A DNA stretch of 64,000 nucleotides from Epinephelus fuscoguttatus (GCF_011397635.1 NC_064767.1:22804537-22868536); one strand, 5' to 3'. Counted from the first letter of the stretch, positions 1-22,656 are shown. Notes: generated by a model not told the origin, from the sequence alone. Numbers and translations: made by a program.

Positions 1-110
1 TAACTGGTGAACAGTTTCACTGAAACAGACAAAAGACTCTAAATTAAGAATATGAGTGTGCTTTCTAGGGCGTACCACCTCTGACCCAATGACTGCCAGG
101 GTTTTGCAGA

Positions 111-123
111 ATAATATATATAG

Positions 124-178
<55 letters not shown>
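111..178. repeat. Compound (TA)n-(GA)n microsatellite
   Basis: A run of TA dinucleotides passes directly into about 24 GA dinucleotides. It lies downstream of the last visible chuk exon, so it is in a chuk intron or 3' region. The rest of 1-826 shows no exon that I could recognise. Confidence 0.95.
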
Positions 179-181
<3 letters not shown>

Positions 182-826
182 CAGGGGGTCTATAGGAAGC
201 ATTGCAGGAAACTACAGAGTAGTATATACAGGGTCCCGTGCAGAGGTACATGCAAGTATTAGTTTCAGTGGGAGGTTTAAAGATTTCTAACTTCAGAAAT
301 GTGGATTTGACACAGAAGAGCTTGACTCATTTTGACAAAAAATATATTAAAAGATAGATAAATAAAATTGGATCAAATGTTTGTGTCAATTAAGACCTCA
401 CAAATTCATATTTAAGACTATTTAATGACTTTAAGGCCAAGTATTTATTAAAATTGAATATAAGACAGTAAGACTTTTTGAGGACCTGCAGACACCCTGG
501 ATTATTTCAGGACTCTGGGGCTCCATATTATTGTATTATTGTTGTACATAGGAATTGAGGAGATTATGAGTCCTGTTTCTTCTACAAGCTACTAGGCTCT
601 GAGGGGTATAGGGTGACCTCTAGTGGCAGCTTTGGGATTAGTACAAACTCCACCAGCTGGTTTCATTCAGGTTCTTACGCATGGTGTAGATTTAAACTAA
701 TCTTATAAAATGCAGATAAAAGTAAGAGGAAACAGCCACATGATGTTTAGAGTGGCCACTCTCTTTAACAGTGTTTTTTAGGGATAGAATTGTAATGTGA
801 AAACTCGTGACTTGTACAGATCTTAC

Positions 827-7682
<6,856 letters not shown>

Positions 7683-8348
7683 AGTGTCAGGTCACCTGGA
7701 GCTGCTGGGCAACAGAGGGAGTCTTTTGAGGTAAAAAGAGGCAAAATACAAAATCTGTAACTGTCAAGAAACATTATGGACTACACTGTAGATCTCCATC
7801 AGGGCTTCTGTTCTTGTAACGTTTTTATTAATGCATTTACACATCTGCCTCTACATCTGCAGGGGAAACAGTTTGTTACTACTTACTTATTAATATGTAC
7901 TATATTTTTCTTAATTAGAAAGTATCATAAATGTTAGTAAACCACTTCAAACTTTACTTATCATGCTAAATATCAGTCACATATTGAAACCATTTTAATA
8001 TATTCTATTTGTTTTCTAGCTGCTTTTAGTATTATTGTACTGGTTTGTTTTTTCTGTGACTCCAGTGTAGCTCACACAGATTTTTAGTTGTACACTGACC
8101 CCATTTTCCCACGAGGGACCAGTTTAATTTAATCTTTAGTGACATTTATTGCTCTTTATGTTGCACCTTGCTCAAACAGTAGCATTAGCTGTCCCAGTAA
8201 ACCCTGAGTTAAGAGCCTGCTGTTGTTATTGGATTATTATTACTGAATTGTTAAGTTCAGTTCAAGTCAAATAAGCCAAACACAGGCTGACTTTGTTGAA
8301 CAAAAAGTCTACTCAAAGCAATTCACTCCACAAACATGATGTACTCAC

Positions 8349-8480
8349 CTGTCCAGGAGGTCAGAGCCGACAGATGACTGTTAGCTTACTTTAGATGTCA
8401 GAACATTGTTGCTCCGGAGTTAGCTAACCGTGTTGTTTACGGTTGGTTTTCCTATTCTGTGAATGAGCACGAAGGCTGAG
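8349..8480 (-). other. chuk: Probable non-coding first exon of chuk (approximate 5' end)
   Basis: A good minus-strand splice donor (reads as CTCAC on the plus strand, just left of 8349) follows sequence with no ATG-led ORF. It lies about 670 bp upstream of the ATG exon. IKK genes commonly have a 5' UTR exon. The 5' boundary is a guess; cDNA would fix it. Confidence 0.4.
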
Positions 8481-8633
8481 CCGGCGAAATTTTACCTTCA
8501 CCCTTTACAGTCCAACAAACGCGGTTTTAATGTTGAAGTTTCTGTTGTGTTTTTGTTGAAGTTTTGGGCGGAAAGCAGCTCGATATCTTCCTGCGTAAAG
8601 TGAAAGTGTAGACTGACAGGCAGACGTTGCTTC

Positions 8634-8645
8634 TGCGCATGCGTG
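8634..8645. promoter_or_regulatory. NRF1-like palindrome upstream of chuk
   Basis: TGCGCATGCGTG differs by one base from the YGCGCAYGCGCR consensus of NRF1, a common motif of ubiquitously active promoters. It lies about 150-300 bp upstream of the proposed chuk first exon, so a core promoter here is plausible. This is a motif match only. Confidence 0.35.
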
Positions 8646-8649
8646 TCTG

Positions 8650-11487
8650 GTGTAAACGCAGCGGACAGCACACATGAGGCTTTCTGCAGGACTACTCCCT
8701 CTGCCGGGGATTTCCCATCACACCCACACCCAAACAAGCTGACAAAGTGTAAACCACTGGATTTTATGTCGACAGGGAGTCAGATAAGCCTACTCATTGT
8801 TTTTCTCCTTTTTTGTGTGTGTTTTTAGCTGCTGGCTGCCCACCAGTAGCCACCACCAGCTAAGAATGAATATTTGCACAACTTTGACAGGGGCTTCATT
8901 TGTTCACAAGATGGTGCCATTTGCACAGCTTCAGTCATGATCCGAAAGTCATTACAGTACACTACAGTTCCTGTCCTGCGTTAACTTACATTAAGATCAA
9001 GACCTCATTTTTCAGAAAGACCTATGCAGAGGCGTAGCATCAAATTATGGGCCCTCTGCATAGCGCCTCTGTGGGCTCCACACCCTTTCTCTGTTGATCC
9101 ATGTCTCTCTCACACACCATTTGACTTTTTTTTATGTCAGTTTGCTGTCTTTACCTTTCCTTTCATTCATCCTTTTGTCTTTAGGGAACCCAAATTTTCC
9201 TTTCTTAGTGAAAGGCATGGCAGTGTACATTGGTGCCTCAGCCCCCAGTTTAGGGTACTTTCAGTTCAGTTGTCTTGATTTGGTCCGAATCAGGGACATA
9301 CTTGCCTAGAGTCGGTTTGTGTTTTCACGGAAGCATTAGCAAGCGGACCAGATAAAGCTGCTCTTGATTGGTGAGAATTTTCATGCGATAAAATCTGGGA
9401 AGTAAACAAAACGTTGAAGAAGAGTACACTTGCAAGATAAATGCGACACTTTCTAATGACACAGTGGAGGGACAACTACGCAGGTTGATTTTAGCGCTGG
9501 TCATCGTGGACTATATTGCTGTCATTGTTCATGGGCAGGGGTGAAAGTACCCTTAGAGACAACTTCTAGTACAGTGCAGACAAAACCATTTTGTACCTTC
9601 AAACGGGTGAGAAGGCTCTTAGAGAGCTTTTTTTTTTAGCTATTTTTTTTAGGTAGGTAATGAGGCAGTGTTTTATTCCAGTACTGTCTCACAGATAAAT
9701 AATGTACAATGCAACCTCCCTCTGTTGGCTATAGAAGAACATCCCACCTTTTCATGTATGATGCAATGGTGAGTCAAGACTTTATCACTTGTGCTTAAGT
9801 GTAACGCACTGTGATCACAGCCAAGATGCTATAAGGTGGAGGGCGAGGCATGCATACACAATAAACAATATAACATAATCAAGTGCAAACATAATTGTAG
9901 GTTAAAATGTTCTTAATACTTACAACATTCAATAAATTTAAGATCCTTGAGTGTTGGTCCCAGTCTTACAATTATTAAACAGAAATAGTTTTGAAAGGGT
10001 ACTTTCTCCCGAGCATTTAAAAAATTCTGATGAGCTCATTAATATTAAAAAAAAAAATCTTTCATTTTTTAGATTCTGTGTCAGGTGGTTTAAGGTTCCA
10101 GGCGATGATGTAGTGGAGGGTATACGCAGGTATACAGGGTATACCCACCTCAGTTTGTGGCTAGTTACAGATATCCACCTATCAGCCAAAAGGCCATTGC
10201 AATATAAAGGAGAGTATACCCACTTCCTCCCTGGTAACATGTCCATCTTCACAGTAGTACCCACACCTTATCAACTACCACACCACTGGTCCCAGTGGTT
10301 TACTTATCAGGGAGAAATCATAATTTCTCAATCTATTAAACAAAAGATGAGCTCACAGCAGACCGTGAGAAATGCGTAATCAGTCAGGAAATGTGACAAC
10401 ATGGTCAAAGCAGTGATGAAGGGCTGATGCAATAAGGCCCAGTGCTGTTGTGAGTAACCGTTGCTAACAATCTGCAACTGATCTATGTTTTTATTGCATT
10501 TGCTCCCCTCTGTAAAATAAGGTTTGTGAGGACAGATTTTATACAGTGATCAAGTTAAAGACTTATTAACAAGTTCTTTGCTTTGCAAATGTTCAACCAC
10601 ATTGATTATATTATATATCTATTGTATCTGATATCACCTTGCTTTTTTCCACAAATAAAAAGTCAGTTCTGTTTGTCTGGATGAAGTCCAGGTGAATTCA
10701 TATTCAGACTGAATGGAAATTAAACAGTTGACATATACGCATGCACACCAGCCCTAATAGTTGCTTCTCGAAACTGTTTGGCCTCACAATTTTCAGTTTT
10801 ATTTAAAGGAATTCTTCTTTTTCTCAGTAGGCTACACTGAAAAGGGGAAGCAGACAGGTGTCTTATGATTAAATAGAGAAGCTGAAAGCTCATGTGATCT
10901 AAAAATTCCTATCACTAGAGTGTCAGCGTCATGTACGTGAGAATGGAGCCTGAAAATCATTCGTGCCTGTTTTACCAGGTCTTTGTCCCGACTGGTAGGG
11001 TTTGAGTTGGAGACTTGTTTTGCTCATGTTTTTTTTTTTTTTTTTAAGTTCTAATAATCAGAAAATGAGGCACTTTTTGTGGCCAATTCTATGAAGTGTA
11101 TTTAAATATCTGATCTTATCAGGCTAAAAAAGTAATATGTGAATCATACTCTTTCTGCAGACTGCTCTTTCTCATTCTCTCCTTCCTCTTTTTGTCCGCC
11201 CTGATGTCACTGTGTTTCATTCAAAAGCCCACTGTCTAGAAAAAAAATATAGACGCATGTCCTGCACGTTACTGTGCAGGCTGTGACTCTCATGTTATAG
11301 ATGAATAGAACAGTGGTAATTGTACTTCAGTGGTTTTAAACTGTATTTCTATTAGGCTTGTCATATCAAAAACTACTGTGAGCAGTATAAACAGATGTAT
11401 CCTGTTTTATATTGTTCATATATTGGTTATATTTGTTCACAGCTAGCTCATGCCTGAGGCCTGTAAGGAACCTGACACAGTATCATC
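8650..11487. other. Intergenic, chuk to Tc1 remnant
   Basis: Low-complexity AT-rich DNA with short poly-T and poly-A runs. No exon-like ORF resembles a known protein. Around 10080-10240 the motif GGTATAC or its relatives recur several times, suggesting an old repeat of unknown class. Nothing else can be supported. Confidence 0.5.
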
Positions 11488-12196
11488 TACACCTCTACAA
11501 CGATCAGCCTCAGCATTAAAGCCACTGACAACAGGCTTTCATGTGGATGCCATTTGACACACACCACCCGACCAAACACCGTGACAGACTGACTACAGCC
11601 CCTCATGGCAAAAACATTCCCCAATGGCACTGGCCCCCCAAACAGGACAATGGCCGGAATGGCCCCAGAATGGCCCGTGACAAAGAGCTTGAGGTGTTAA
11701 CCTGGCCACTAAACTTCCCAGATCCCAACCCGATCAAGCATCCATGGCACGTGCCAGTCCACAGAGGGGCCTCCTTGGATTGGAATCGGCTCTGACCTGT
11801 GGCATGGACACAGGTCCTCTGGGGGTGCTCTGTGTTGTGTGGCATCAGGGCGTTGGCAGCAGATCCTTATATGGAGTCCTGTGGGTTGTGAGTTGGGGTA
11901 ACATCAAGTCCCCCGGATGCTCAATCACACTGTGCTCTGGGGAATTTGGAGGCCAAGTTGATGCCTTGAGCTCTTTGTAAAGTTCCTCGGGCCATTCCTG
12001 AGCAGTTTTTACAGTGTGGCATGGCACATTGTCCTGTCATTGAGGCGTGCCATTGGGTACTTGATCTTGGTGCATGGCATCCATATGATTGCCAGAACCC
12101 AAGGTTTCCCAGCAGAACTTTGCATCATATTGAGATGATCAACTTAATTTACTTCACCTATCAGTGTTTGTAATGTTGTAACTGAGCGGTGTAGTG
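11488..12196. mobile_element. Foldback pair of internally deleted Tc1-like transposon remnants
   Basis: Two decayed copies of the same Tc1/IS630-type element face each other. The left copy (11490 to about 11790, plus) begins with a terminal repeat containing CGATCAGCC and GCCACTGACA, then jumps straight to the C-terminal part of the transposase. The right copy (12196 to about 11800, minus) starts with GGTGTAGTG and a matching terminal repeat, then carries the same region. Both encode the WPxNxPxxNPIxH-like block around the last acidic residue of the DDE catalytic triad: LTWPLNFPDPNPIKHPW on plus and STWPPNSPEHSVIEHPG on minus. The N-terminal DNA-binding part is missing and the frames are broken, so neither copy is autonomous. 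Confidence 0.8.
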
Positions 12197-12209
12197 CAAC
12201 TCAAATAGG

Positions 12210-14558
12210 TGAGTTTTTAGCCTTTAGGGGAGGGAGTGTGTGGAGGGTGACTGGTGTCTAGACTGGACAGACGACTTGAGTCAAAATCAAACACTCCAGG
12301 TTGCAGCTGGCTAGCCACAAATATCCTGGGTTTCCCTGGGTTGGGTAATTTCTGCGTTACTTACTTCTTCTTTTGGTTGAACACCTGTGTGAATTGTTTA
12401 TCAGAGAAAGCGACATGGAGTCAACAAATGAATTCATTAATGTTTGCTATCTAGAATGCTTCCTGACTTCAGGCATGTTGTACGCGTTTATCTCATCCCT
12501 TAACAGCTTCCGGTCCAGAAACGCCTGTGTAAAGGTGTCATTTCTGGCTATTGTTACAATCAAAGAAGAGGAAATATGAGTAACACAGGCGTCAGAGTGC
12601 TTAATGATGAAACATTTATAGTGGGAGGGAGATTTTAGTTGAAAAATCCCCATGCAAAATCTATAACAATGCCTATTCTTTCAGGGGAATTTGTGTTACA
12701 ATATTAGAATAAGATGTGCAAAGAATGTTTTATTGAAAACCAGCTGCTCTGTCATCTGAACCACATTAAAATCAAGAAGTTGATTAAAGTCACCATTCTG
12801 GTAAAAGAAAAAAAAAACACAGTATCACACGCTGTTAGGGAGTCTTGATGAATGTTGCAGCTGTAGTCACTGGCGGATGATTCAAGAGGATGTCCACATC
12901 AGAATAGATGCACGGCATGGTTTACTTATTGAAGAAGTGAGATCACTTCATCTTTTACAGTATAGCTTAAAACCAACACCTTCAGTTGCCTTAGTTTTCA
13001 TTTATTAATGTTTTATACATGTTACAGCACATAAATGATGAGTGTCTTGATATATGTTTAAGAATAACTATAAAGCATTTATTTAACAATGTCACAGGGT
13101 GCTGCACATGTGACAGCATTAAACAATAACATTAAAAACAACAACTAAGTAAAGCTTGAGTAAGTACTGTATGGGTAAATCATCAGATAACACAAGGAAG
13201 AATGACACATAATATAAATACATAAAATTAGAGGAGAAAAAACAAATAAAAAAGATCACAAAATAAAATAAAATAAGATAAATTAAATTAAATTAAATTA
13301 AATTAAATTAAGGTAGACCTTTGGCAGGGGTCAGTAATGTAAGATGAATTAGAAATATTACTCCAAAAATAGAACAGTTATACTTGATCTGGTTGTATTT
13401 TGTATAAACTTTAAACTAGAATATCACCACGACAATCCAGACAAAACAAAATTGCGTAATTCATGACTACTAAATGGATGATGAATGATGATAAATCCCT
13501 GAGCTCCACTGTGATGATTAAAAACGCAACTACTTGCAGTACTTCCACCACTAGTTTTAAAGAGGAAATATCTCATCCCGTTGATCTAATTCAGTCTGGA
13601 TTATCTGGGATTGACACAAATGACATCAGGAAAGTTTTCTTTACTACGATGATGCAGCCATACCAGTTCAATCAATTCAATAGAGCATTGCATCAATACT
13701 GAATACCCCTGTAATTGCTCTATAGTGCGGGAAAATGTTTGTATTTGTATTGTTTTTTCACAGCTTCTTCAGGGGAGAGTGAACATGGGAGAACTGGGAA
13801 TTAAACACCAGTTTTTATTGGTTTTTTTAGACTTGCTTTTATGTAATGTCATCTCTTTATTTTCCTTTTTTGGTATAACTTGTATTGCTTTTATTTGCAT
13901 CTATTTGTTTTGATATTTTGCATTTCTGCATCTTTTGTCTTCTTGTTTCAACTTTCCTTTTCCTTTTCTTCCTTTTTTTTTTGCCCTTACCATTTGGCTT
14001 TCTGTTGTTGTTTTTATCCTCAAAGCACTTTGTAATCTCTGTTTTAAAAAGTGCCGTACAAATGAAGTTATTATCATATGAAGTTATTATTATAGATTGA
14101 GATGAAGACCACTTGAGTGTGCTTAGATTTTAAAAGAGACCCCAGTTGTATATTAAGACATCATGTTGTGTCTATGACACAGTATTTTTGTCCAGGGGCG
14201 AAAAATGTGGGACAAGTGGCCCCTGATGAAGGTGCCATACAGTACATCATCGCTGCCCCCCTTAGTGGGCAGGGCCTTGGTGGGCGTCTTTGCCTGGGGC
14301 CGCCAGTAATCTAGGATCACCTCTGTTTATGTCTGACATGCATGTGTTGTAGTGTCTACAAACCAAACTTCTGTTTAGGGTAAAAAGAAATTAACAAAAT
14401 TTAGTTAATTAATAACACTGATGGGTCTCAAACCTGTCATTCTACGTTTGTGCTCTTCCGCATTCACAGCTGCAGCAGTTGACATTGTACACATGACCAA
14501 TTTTGGATGTATAATTTTGAACAGTACCGTTGTGGTTTGAGGGGAAGGAGGGGGCGTT

Positions 14559-14591
<33 letters not shown>

Positions 14592-14690
14592 ACAGGATGT
14601 GACAGAATCTTTGGTCAAGAATTTGCTGATCAGCAATTGAGCCCCAGTGATGTTTTCATCTCCTCCCTAACTCCTCCCACTTGTAGCCTG
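12210..14690. other. Intergenic, Tc1 remnant to plau promoter
   Basis: AT-rich, with no recognisable gene. It holds an (AATTA)n-type run at about 13263-13311. It also holds a T-rich retroposon-like 3' tail near 14020-14090, where an AAAGCACTTTGTAATCTCTG motif is followed by AAAAAGTGC and TTATTAT. A (GT)n repeat lies at 14563-14590. Small ORFs here are T-rich or repeat-derived. Confidence 0.55.
14563..14590. repeat. (GT)n microsatellite
   Basis: About 14 GT dinucleotides roughly 110 bp upstream of the proposed plau TATA-like box. Confidence 0.95.
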
Positions 14691-14696
14691 TGTGTT

Positions 14697-14704
14697 TTTA
14701 AATA
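14697..14704 (+). promoter_or_regulatory. plau: TATA-like box of plau
   Basis: TTTAAATA lies about 30 bp upstream of a plausible transcription start near 14730. A non-coding first exon would run from there to a GT donor after 14875 (ACAGAAAG|GTAAAC). The next exon begins at 15519, just upstream of the ATG. The inference rests on spacing and the donor site; 5' RACE would settle it. Confidence 0.4.
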
Positions 14705-15566
14705 GGAGGTAACGCAGGGAGGATCAGCACTGCAACTCCAGAGCCGGTAACAGCGTGAGTGCTAGTCCTACCAGAACACAGGTGCATATCAGAGGGAACA
14801 GAAAGGAGATAACAGTCATCTAAGCTGGAAGACATAACAAAGAGTTTCATCAGGATTACAAGTTTGGACAGAAAGGTAAACAAAGCTTCCTAAACTGTGA
14901 CATGCAGCCAAAATATAAGACGTTGTTTTACTTTATTGTATGAATGAAATCCGTTAAAGTACATTCAGATTTATTTATATACCTCGACTCTTAAATTGGA
15001 GTTGTGATACTGGACCTGGAAAGAGGACACATTTTACACAAACACACAAGAGGCAAAATGTGAAAGTGTCTGACAATCAAAAGAAAGGTTTTATCCATAC
15101 AAACATTTTCTTTTGTCACTATCAAGTTGATACTGTGTCTTAGAAATATCTAGAAATTCAGTGTTTGAACTGTAAGCATTGCAAATGAATGTGAAAACAA
15201 TCGACTAACTTAAACTGATATTACACTGACTGTACAGATAGAGACTGTGTTTAAAGTACAGAGCGCACACAGTGAGCGTGCTCTATCTTTCATTAAAACG
15301 TTCCCAACGGTTTTCCCTCTGCAATGAATGTACGCATGCAATCACAGGACACATAACACTCTGTGAAACCCAGACAATTATAAGCACATGTCCATTCAGT
15401 AGTTGCACTTGTTTCTGTCCAGTCACGTGCACCAAGATAAACTCCATAAAAGGGCACAGGAGCTTTAAATACAGTCTTCAAGTTTGTTCCATTTCTGTAA
15501 TTTTGTTTCTTTTTTCAGTCCATTACCAGACAAAAATATCCCAAATAAGGAGAAGCGAAACCAGAA

Positions 15567-18228
<2,662 letters not shown>

Positions 18229-18524
18229 AGCTGTGGCAAAAAGTCACCTTAAAGGAAAATTTGTAGTTGATATGTGTCGCTGTTAATGTACAGTTAAGAT
18301 ACGTTTGCACGGTTAAGATTTACAGAAACAGTTCTAAGTATTTTTTTAAATATGTTTTGCTGTATATAGTGTGTGATACTTTTGTGAATTATTTGTGCAT
18401 GAGCTTTTCATACTAAGAGTGTGGATTTTTAAACAAGCTATTAGAAAAGAAGTTTATTTATCTAATTTAATTTAAGAAGCATTTCCTGTTGTAAAAGGCT
18501 GGCCCTGCTGTTGAGTATTTTTTT

Positions 18525-18530
18525 AATAAA
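18525..18530 (+). terminator. plau: plau polyadenylation signal
   Basis: AATAAA about 300 bp after the plau stop codon, followed by T/G-rich sequence (ATTGTCATTGTGTTC). This is a standard 3' UTR end. Confidence 0.7.
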
Positions 18531-18559
18531 ATATTTGTACATTGTCATTGTGTTCATCA

Positions 18560-21500
18560 TTTTCCAAGCCATAAATGTTTCTGTTCCACTTCTGCATTCA
18601 ACACAAGTAAAAATGTACCTGCTGGCTCATTGTGGTCCCTGAGCATCTCCTACAGGACGTATATGTGTGTCTAACAAGTGAAACACATTTTAGATACAAG
18701 AACTACACACATTTTGTAATCTAAAACAACAGGGTGTGGTACTCAGTTTATGTGAGTTCAATTCAGTACAGTCTGTCCTTAAGCCAAACACTGGAGGGCA
18801 CTGTGCGGTAAACAGTTACACACATGCAGCCTGCTACTCTCAGACATACTGAATATCACAAGTATTTTAATGTAAACAACAATGACATCCAATGTGAGTC
18901 AGTACCGACAACAGCTGCAGGTTTAATCCACTTGTTACACTTTGTAGAGACAGTGAGTGCAGCAGTTTGGTGATGCAAATTAGTGAAGCAAGACTTTATC
19001 TGCCAAATTAGACATACTAAATATAAGATATGTGTTCTAATATATAAAAAAAAATTGTTAGCACTGTTTTATGATTGTTCAAAAGAATAAAGTTAAATAA
19101 ATGAAATCAATTCTATCCAACAGACTATGGCAGATTTATCTTTATATACTGTAGCTGGAACAAAAAAGACTTTGTTGAGCTTGGACGACTGATGAGTCAA
19201 GCTGTTGATGACACAGAAGAAAGCAATCTAGTTTTTTCCTCGCCTGACTTGACTTCCACTCAACATTTCATTTTATGGACACTGCAAATAATTTTCACCA
19301 TTGTTTAAAGTTTCCAGTGAAGCTCCCCTACAAACAAACTTATGTCGAGGGAGACTTCAGGTCAGAATTGAACAACAGTGTTCATCAGTGCAGCAGAGAT
19401 GCCTTTTTTAAAAAGTTTTTTTTTAATTGATATGCACAGGATTACAGATCAGTGTGGTTTTAACAAAAAAGTATTTCAGCATAAAAACCTTCAGCAAACG
19501 ATAAAAATAAAGCAGATGATTGGGTCAAGAACAGGGTGAAAAAAGACAAAAGAAGAGAGATGAATAGAAAATAAGGTTTAACGTGGTGAATGATCAGAAA
19601 CATGCTGGTGTTTAGCAGGTATAAGGTTTACTGTGTTCACCATATTTTGCTAGTTAGCACAAGGTAAAAAGTGGGCCTACAGCTGAGGGCACTGAGGCCA
19701 TATGAGGACCTCACTTTTTGGGTTTCCTGCACCTTCATTCTGCTTAACTTAGACCTGCTGTCCTCATTTATGGAGACTTTATGTTCAGTCTGCAGCTGAT
19801 CTCGACACAAAAGTGGACAAAGTACAAAACGTGATCAAATTCTGTGGTTGAAACTTGATTATCTGTGCTAAATATTAACTGTAGTTTCATATGGCATACA
19901 AAATTGGCCAATTTCGGCAAGAGTGTCAAGCTTAAATGCTGTTAATTAGGAAGTACTTGTTTGAGGACACTAGGACTTTATTATTGTCTTATTCAGCATT
20001 TCATGGAGTACAGAGCAGGGAAACTTAGATACAGAGTTACAAAACGAACAGTTTCAGTTATGTTGCATTATTTGCAATTTTGTTTCGCACAGTCATGTTC
20101 AGGCATTGAAATGAACAGTTTTGAACAGTTTTAGACTTCAGCAGTGACCTCTAACCCATAAAAGTTATAACACATGAAACAATTTGTGATTTGTGATTTT
20201 GTTTTTGCGTATAAATGTCCAGGCGTTGAATAAATGGTTATAATTTATTACACACTTGTGACTGTTAAAAATAAAGCCATTGTCCCCATATGAGGACATC
20301 TTTTTTTTCCCCCAAACTACTTCCTGTTCAAAGACAATGCTTAGTTTTGTATAGGCCTACTTATCAGGTCATACTATCCCAAAAAGAGAAATTAAAAATG
20401 AATTCCAAACAAAAAATTACTGAAAGTAACTTTACCCAACTTTATGGCAATCGATCTAACAGATGTTGAAATGTTTCTCTCAAAACCACAAATGTCAACC
20501 TCATGGTGGCAAGAGAAGAAAAGTCAGGTGATCACTTAGGTCATAGGTTTCATCCTCTGGGGACCATGACTGTCTGTGCAAAACTTCATGGTAATCCTTA
20601 GTAGTTATAATATTTGGACCAAAGAGATGGACTGACCTTACATTGCTTTCCCTAGTGCCACGCTGCTAGTGTCACTAAAAATCCAAAGAGCAGTTTTTAT
20701 TGTCACAATCACTGCTGTTTATTAATGCTTTATTGTGATAGTGTGCTAGATATGAAAGTGGAGAGACCTGAAGCAAAGGGCCCTGAGCCAGACTCAGATC
20801 CAGGCCACTGTGATAAGGACACAACCCCAATGGCACACACACTTCCCAGCGAGCTATCAGGACACAGAATCATTGCTGTTTTACTGTCAGAATATAATCA
20901 GTTACCAAAACCTATCAAACACTGACTTTTGGTGTACAAACACTGGCTGCACATAGTTTCTATCCAGAATCAGCTCTAATAAAGGCAAAGCCCCATTCTA
21001 CACTTTTCGTCTTCACGGACTCATTAAGAAACTATTGTTTATATCCATATGCAGCATGGTGCAAATCAAAGTGGTTCTACTAAACATGGTTCTGTGGAGA
21101 AGAACGAGCATCACCTCTTGTCAGACATCTTATGATTCCCAGGAAAGTCTCAGTGTGGAGCAGCGAGTGTTTACATCTCCAGTCGTCCGCTGACTCACAC
21201 CTCTCAGTCTAGTACCCCGTACCTCCAACGCCCACACCCTACTCCCAAAAGAAAAAGAAACATGTCACAGGAATGCTGAGCACCACTGCTCCAATCATTA
21301 CAAACAATCAATCAATGCAAACACAGATAAAACAGCAACACAGAGATGAAAGAAATAAAAAAAGTGGTGTAATCATTTAAGAGCATTTTGTTGCACTGAA
21401 CAACCACAGTCTAGCAGGTCATCGCGTCATTATTGAAAGCATACTTCAAAACCTCTCCAAGCAACCTGGGGCAATGCTTTCTATCAAAGTCTGTTTGGAC

Positions 21501-21600
21501 AAGTCCACATACACAGATAGTTCGCAGCAGTGCTACTGGAGCCAATCACAGTTCATCTTATTCCCCCTCGATTACTCACACAGAGCAGTTTACTTTACTG
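18560..21600. other. Intergenic, plau to vcl
   Basis: No gene recognised. Segments 19598-19670 and about 20430-20680 look like the two parts of an old dispersed teleost repeat: TGGTGTTTAGCAGGTATAA and GTTCACCAT first, then GGACCAAAGAGATGGACTGA and CACGCTGCTAGTGTCACTA. A related fragment is at 59600-59830. The remainder is AT-rich and featureless. Confidence 0.5.
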
Positions 21601-21620
21601 CTCCTCTACTCTGCCTCCAT

Positions 21621-21630
21621 CCATATATGG
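21621..21630. promoter_or_regulatory. Perfect CArG box upstream of vcl
   Basis: CCATATATGG fits the SRF consensus CC(A/T)6GG exactly. It lies 1.3 kb upstream of the vcl start codon and about 1 kb upstream of the GC-box promoter. Vinculin is an established SRF/MRTF target in vertebrates. The site itself is seen; its function is inferred. Confidence 0.45.
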
Positions 21631-21682
21631 GTTTGAGATGCAGCGAGTACGAAGCTTACACCTCTTTAAGGACAATTCCTAA

Positions 21683-21712
21683 GGACGAGGAGAGGAGAGG
21701 AGAGGAGAGGAG
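21683..21712. repeat. (GGAGA)n microsatellite
   Basis: Short pentanucleotide run. A similar run occurs at about 22832-22870, in the vcl 5' UTR region. Confidence 0.85.
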
Positions 21713-21784
21713 TAACAGGGTCTGTTCTAACCAGATGGACCAGAGTGTCCAGTCTCCCTGGTTGGGATAGCAGCCGCTTGTCTT

Positions 21785-21785
<1 letters not shown>

Positions 21786-21829
<44 letters not shown>
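21786..21829. repeat. (CA)n microsatellite
   Basis: About 22 CA dinucleotides in the vcl upstream region. Confidence 0.95.
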
Positions 21830-21832
<3 letters not shown>

Positions 21833-22493
21833 GCTCTCTTGGTCGACAGCGGGTCTCAGGGGTATAAATACCACTGTTCTTGCTGCTGGGGTCTCCAGTT
21901 TCCCCAACTCAGATTCAGATCTGAGAAACAGGAACAACCCTACCAGCAATCACACACCCATAAGTTACAGTTAAATCAGATTTTTCCACGTTAACACAAA
22001 CAAAATTTCAAGTGCAACCTGTCAGGTGGGTGTTAAACCAGTGGGGCATCTGCTCATTCAGGATCCTCTGTGTCAAGAAGTTGTGTGGGTGTCACGGTGC
22101 AGGATCTGTGAGCCTCCTTCTGCTGGACAGGCTCCTTCTCCTAGCTGCAGCCGGGAGCAAGTTGAATCCTGTCTTTATTTAGACCTGGACATTTAGGCCC
22201 TGAGACATGAACTCCTGACCCACCTTTTAATGAACATAGATCAGATGTCAGATGAAGGTTTGAACTTGCTTCATATAAATACAGCACCAGTGTATTCATC
22301 ACTGTGGTGCAGCTCCTGGTCTCATCTTCAGTGTCCTCATGGATGTGGAGCTGACCTTTACCAGGCTGCACACAGCAGCTCATTTATTTATGTTTACAAC
22401 CTCCCCCTGTTGTAGATCTTCGCCCTCTCATCTGCACACACCTGGCATGGCATATCTTGGAATCACAGTCCCATTAAGTTACCCCAACACTTT

Positions 22494-22656
22494 CCTTTTT
22501 GGGGCCACTGGCATGCATGACGTAATTTGGGAAGCGCTTTCACTTGAAATGTGTGTGTGTTTATGCGTGCGTGTGCATGCAGGGAAAGCGTCAGTGCGCA
22601 CCAACACCAACCCGCTTGGCAGCTGTATTCCTTGGCTGTGATTGGGCGGAGGGCGG
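22494..22656 (+). promoter_or_regulatory. vcl: Probable vcl core promoter region
   Basis: It contains an imperfect CArG-like CCTTTTTGGG (22494-22503), an inverted CCAAT box ATTGG (22641-22645) and two GC boxes GGGCGG (22644-22649 and 22651-22656). The 5' UTR of about 290 nt follows and is GC-rich. There is no clear TATA box. The vcl ATG at 22946 is the first ATG in frame with a conserved vinculin N-terminus. Confidence 0.5.

Noticed and set aside
1-826. Terminal chuk exon with the NEMO-binding motif
   Set aside because: I searched the minus strand for an LDWSWL-like ending with an acceptor and found none; it is most likely beyond the left edge.
13725-14100. Phe/Leu-rich ORFs like membrane segments
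   Set aside because: They are T-rich low-complexity DNA leading into a retroposon-like tail.
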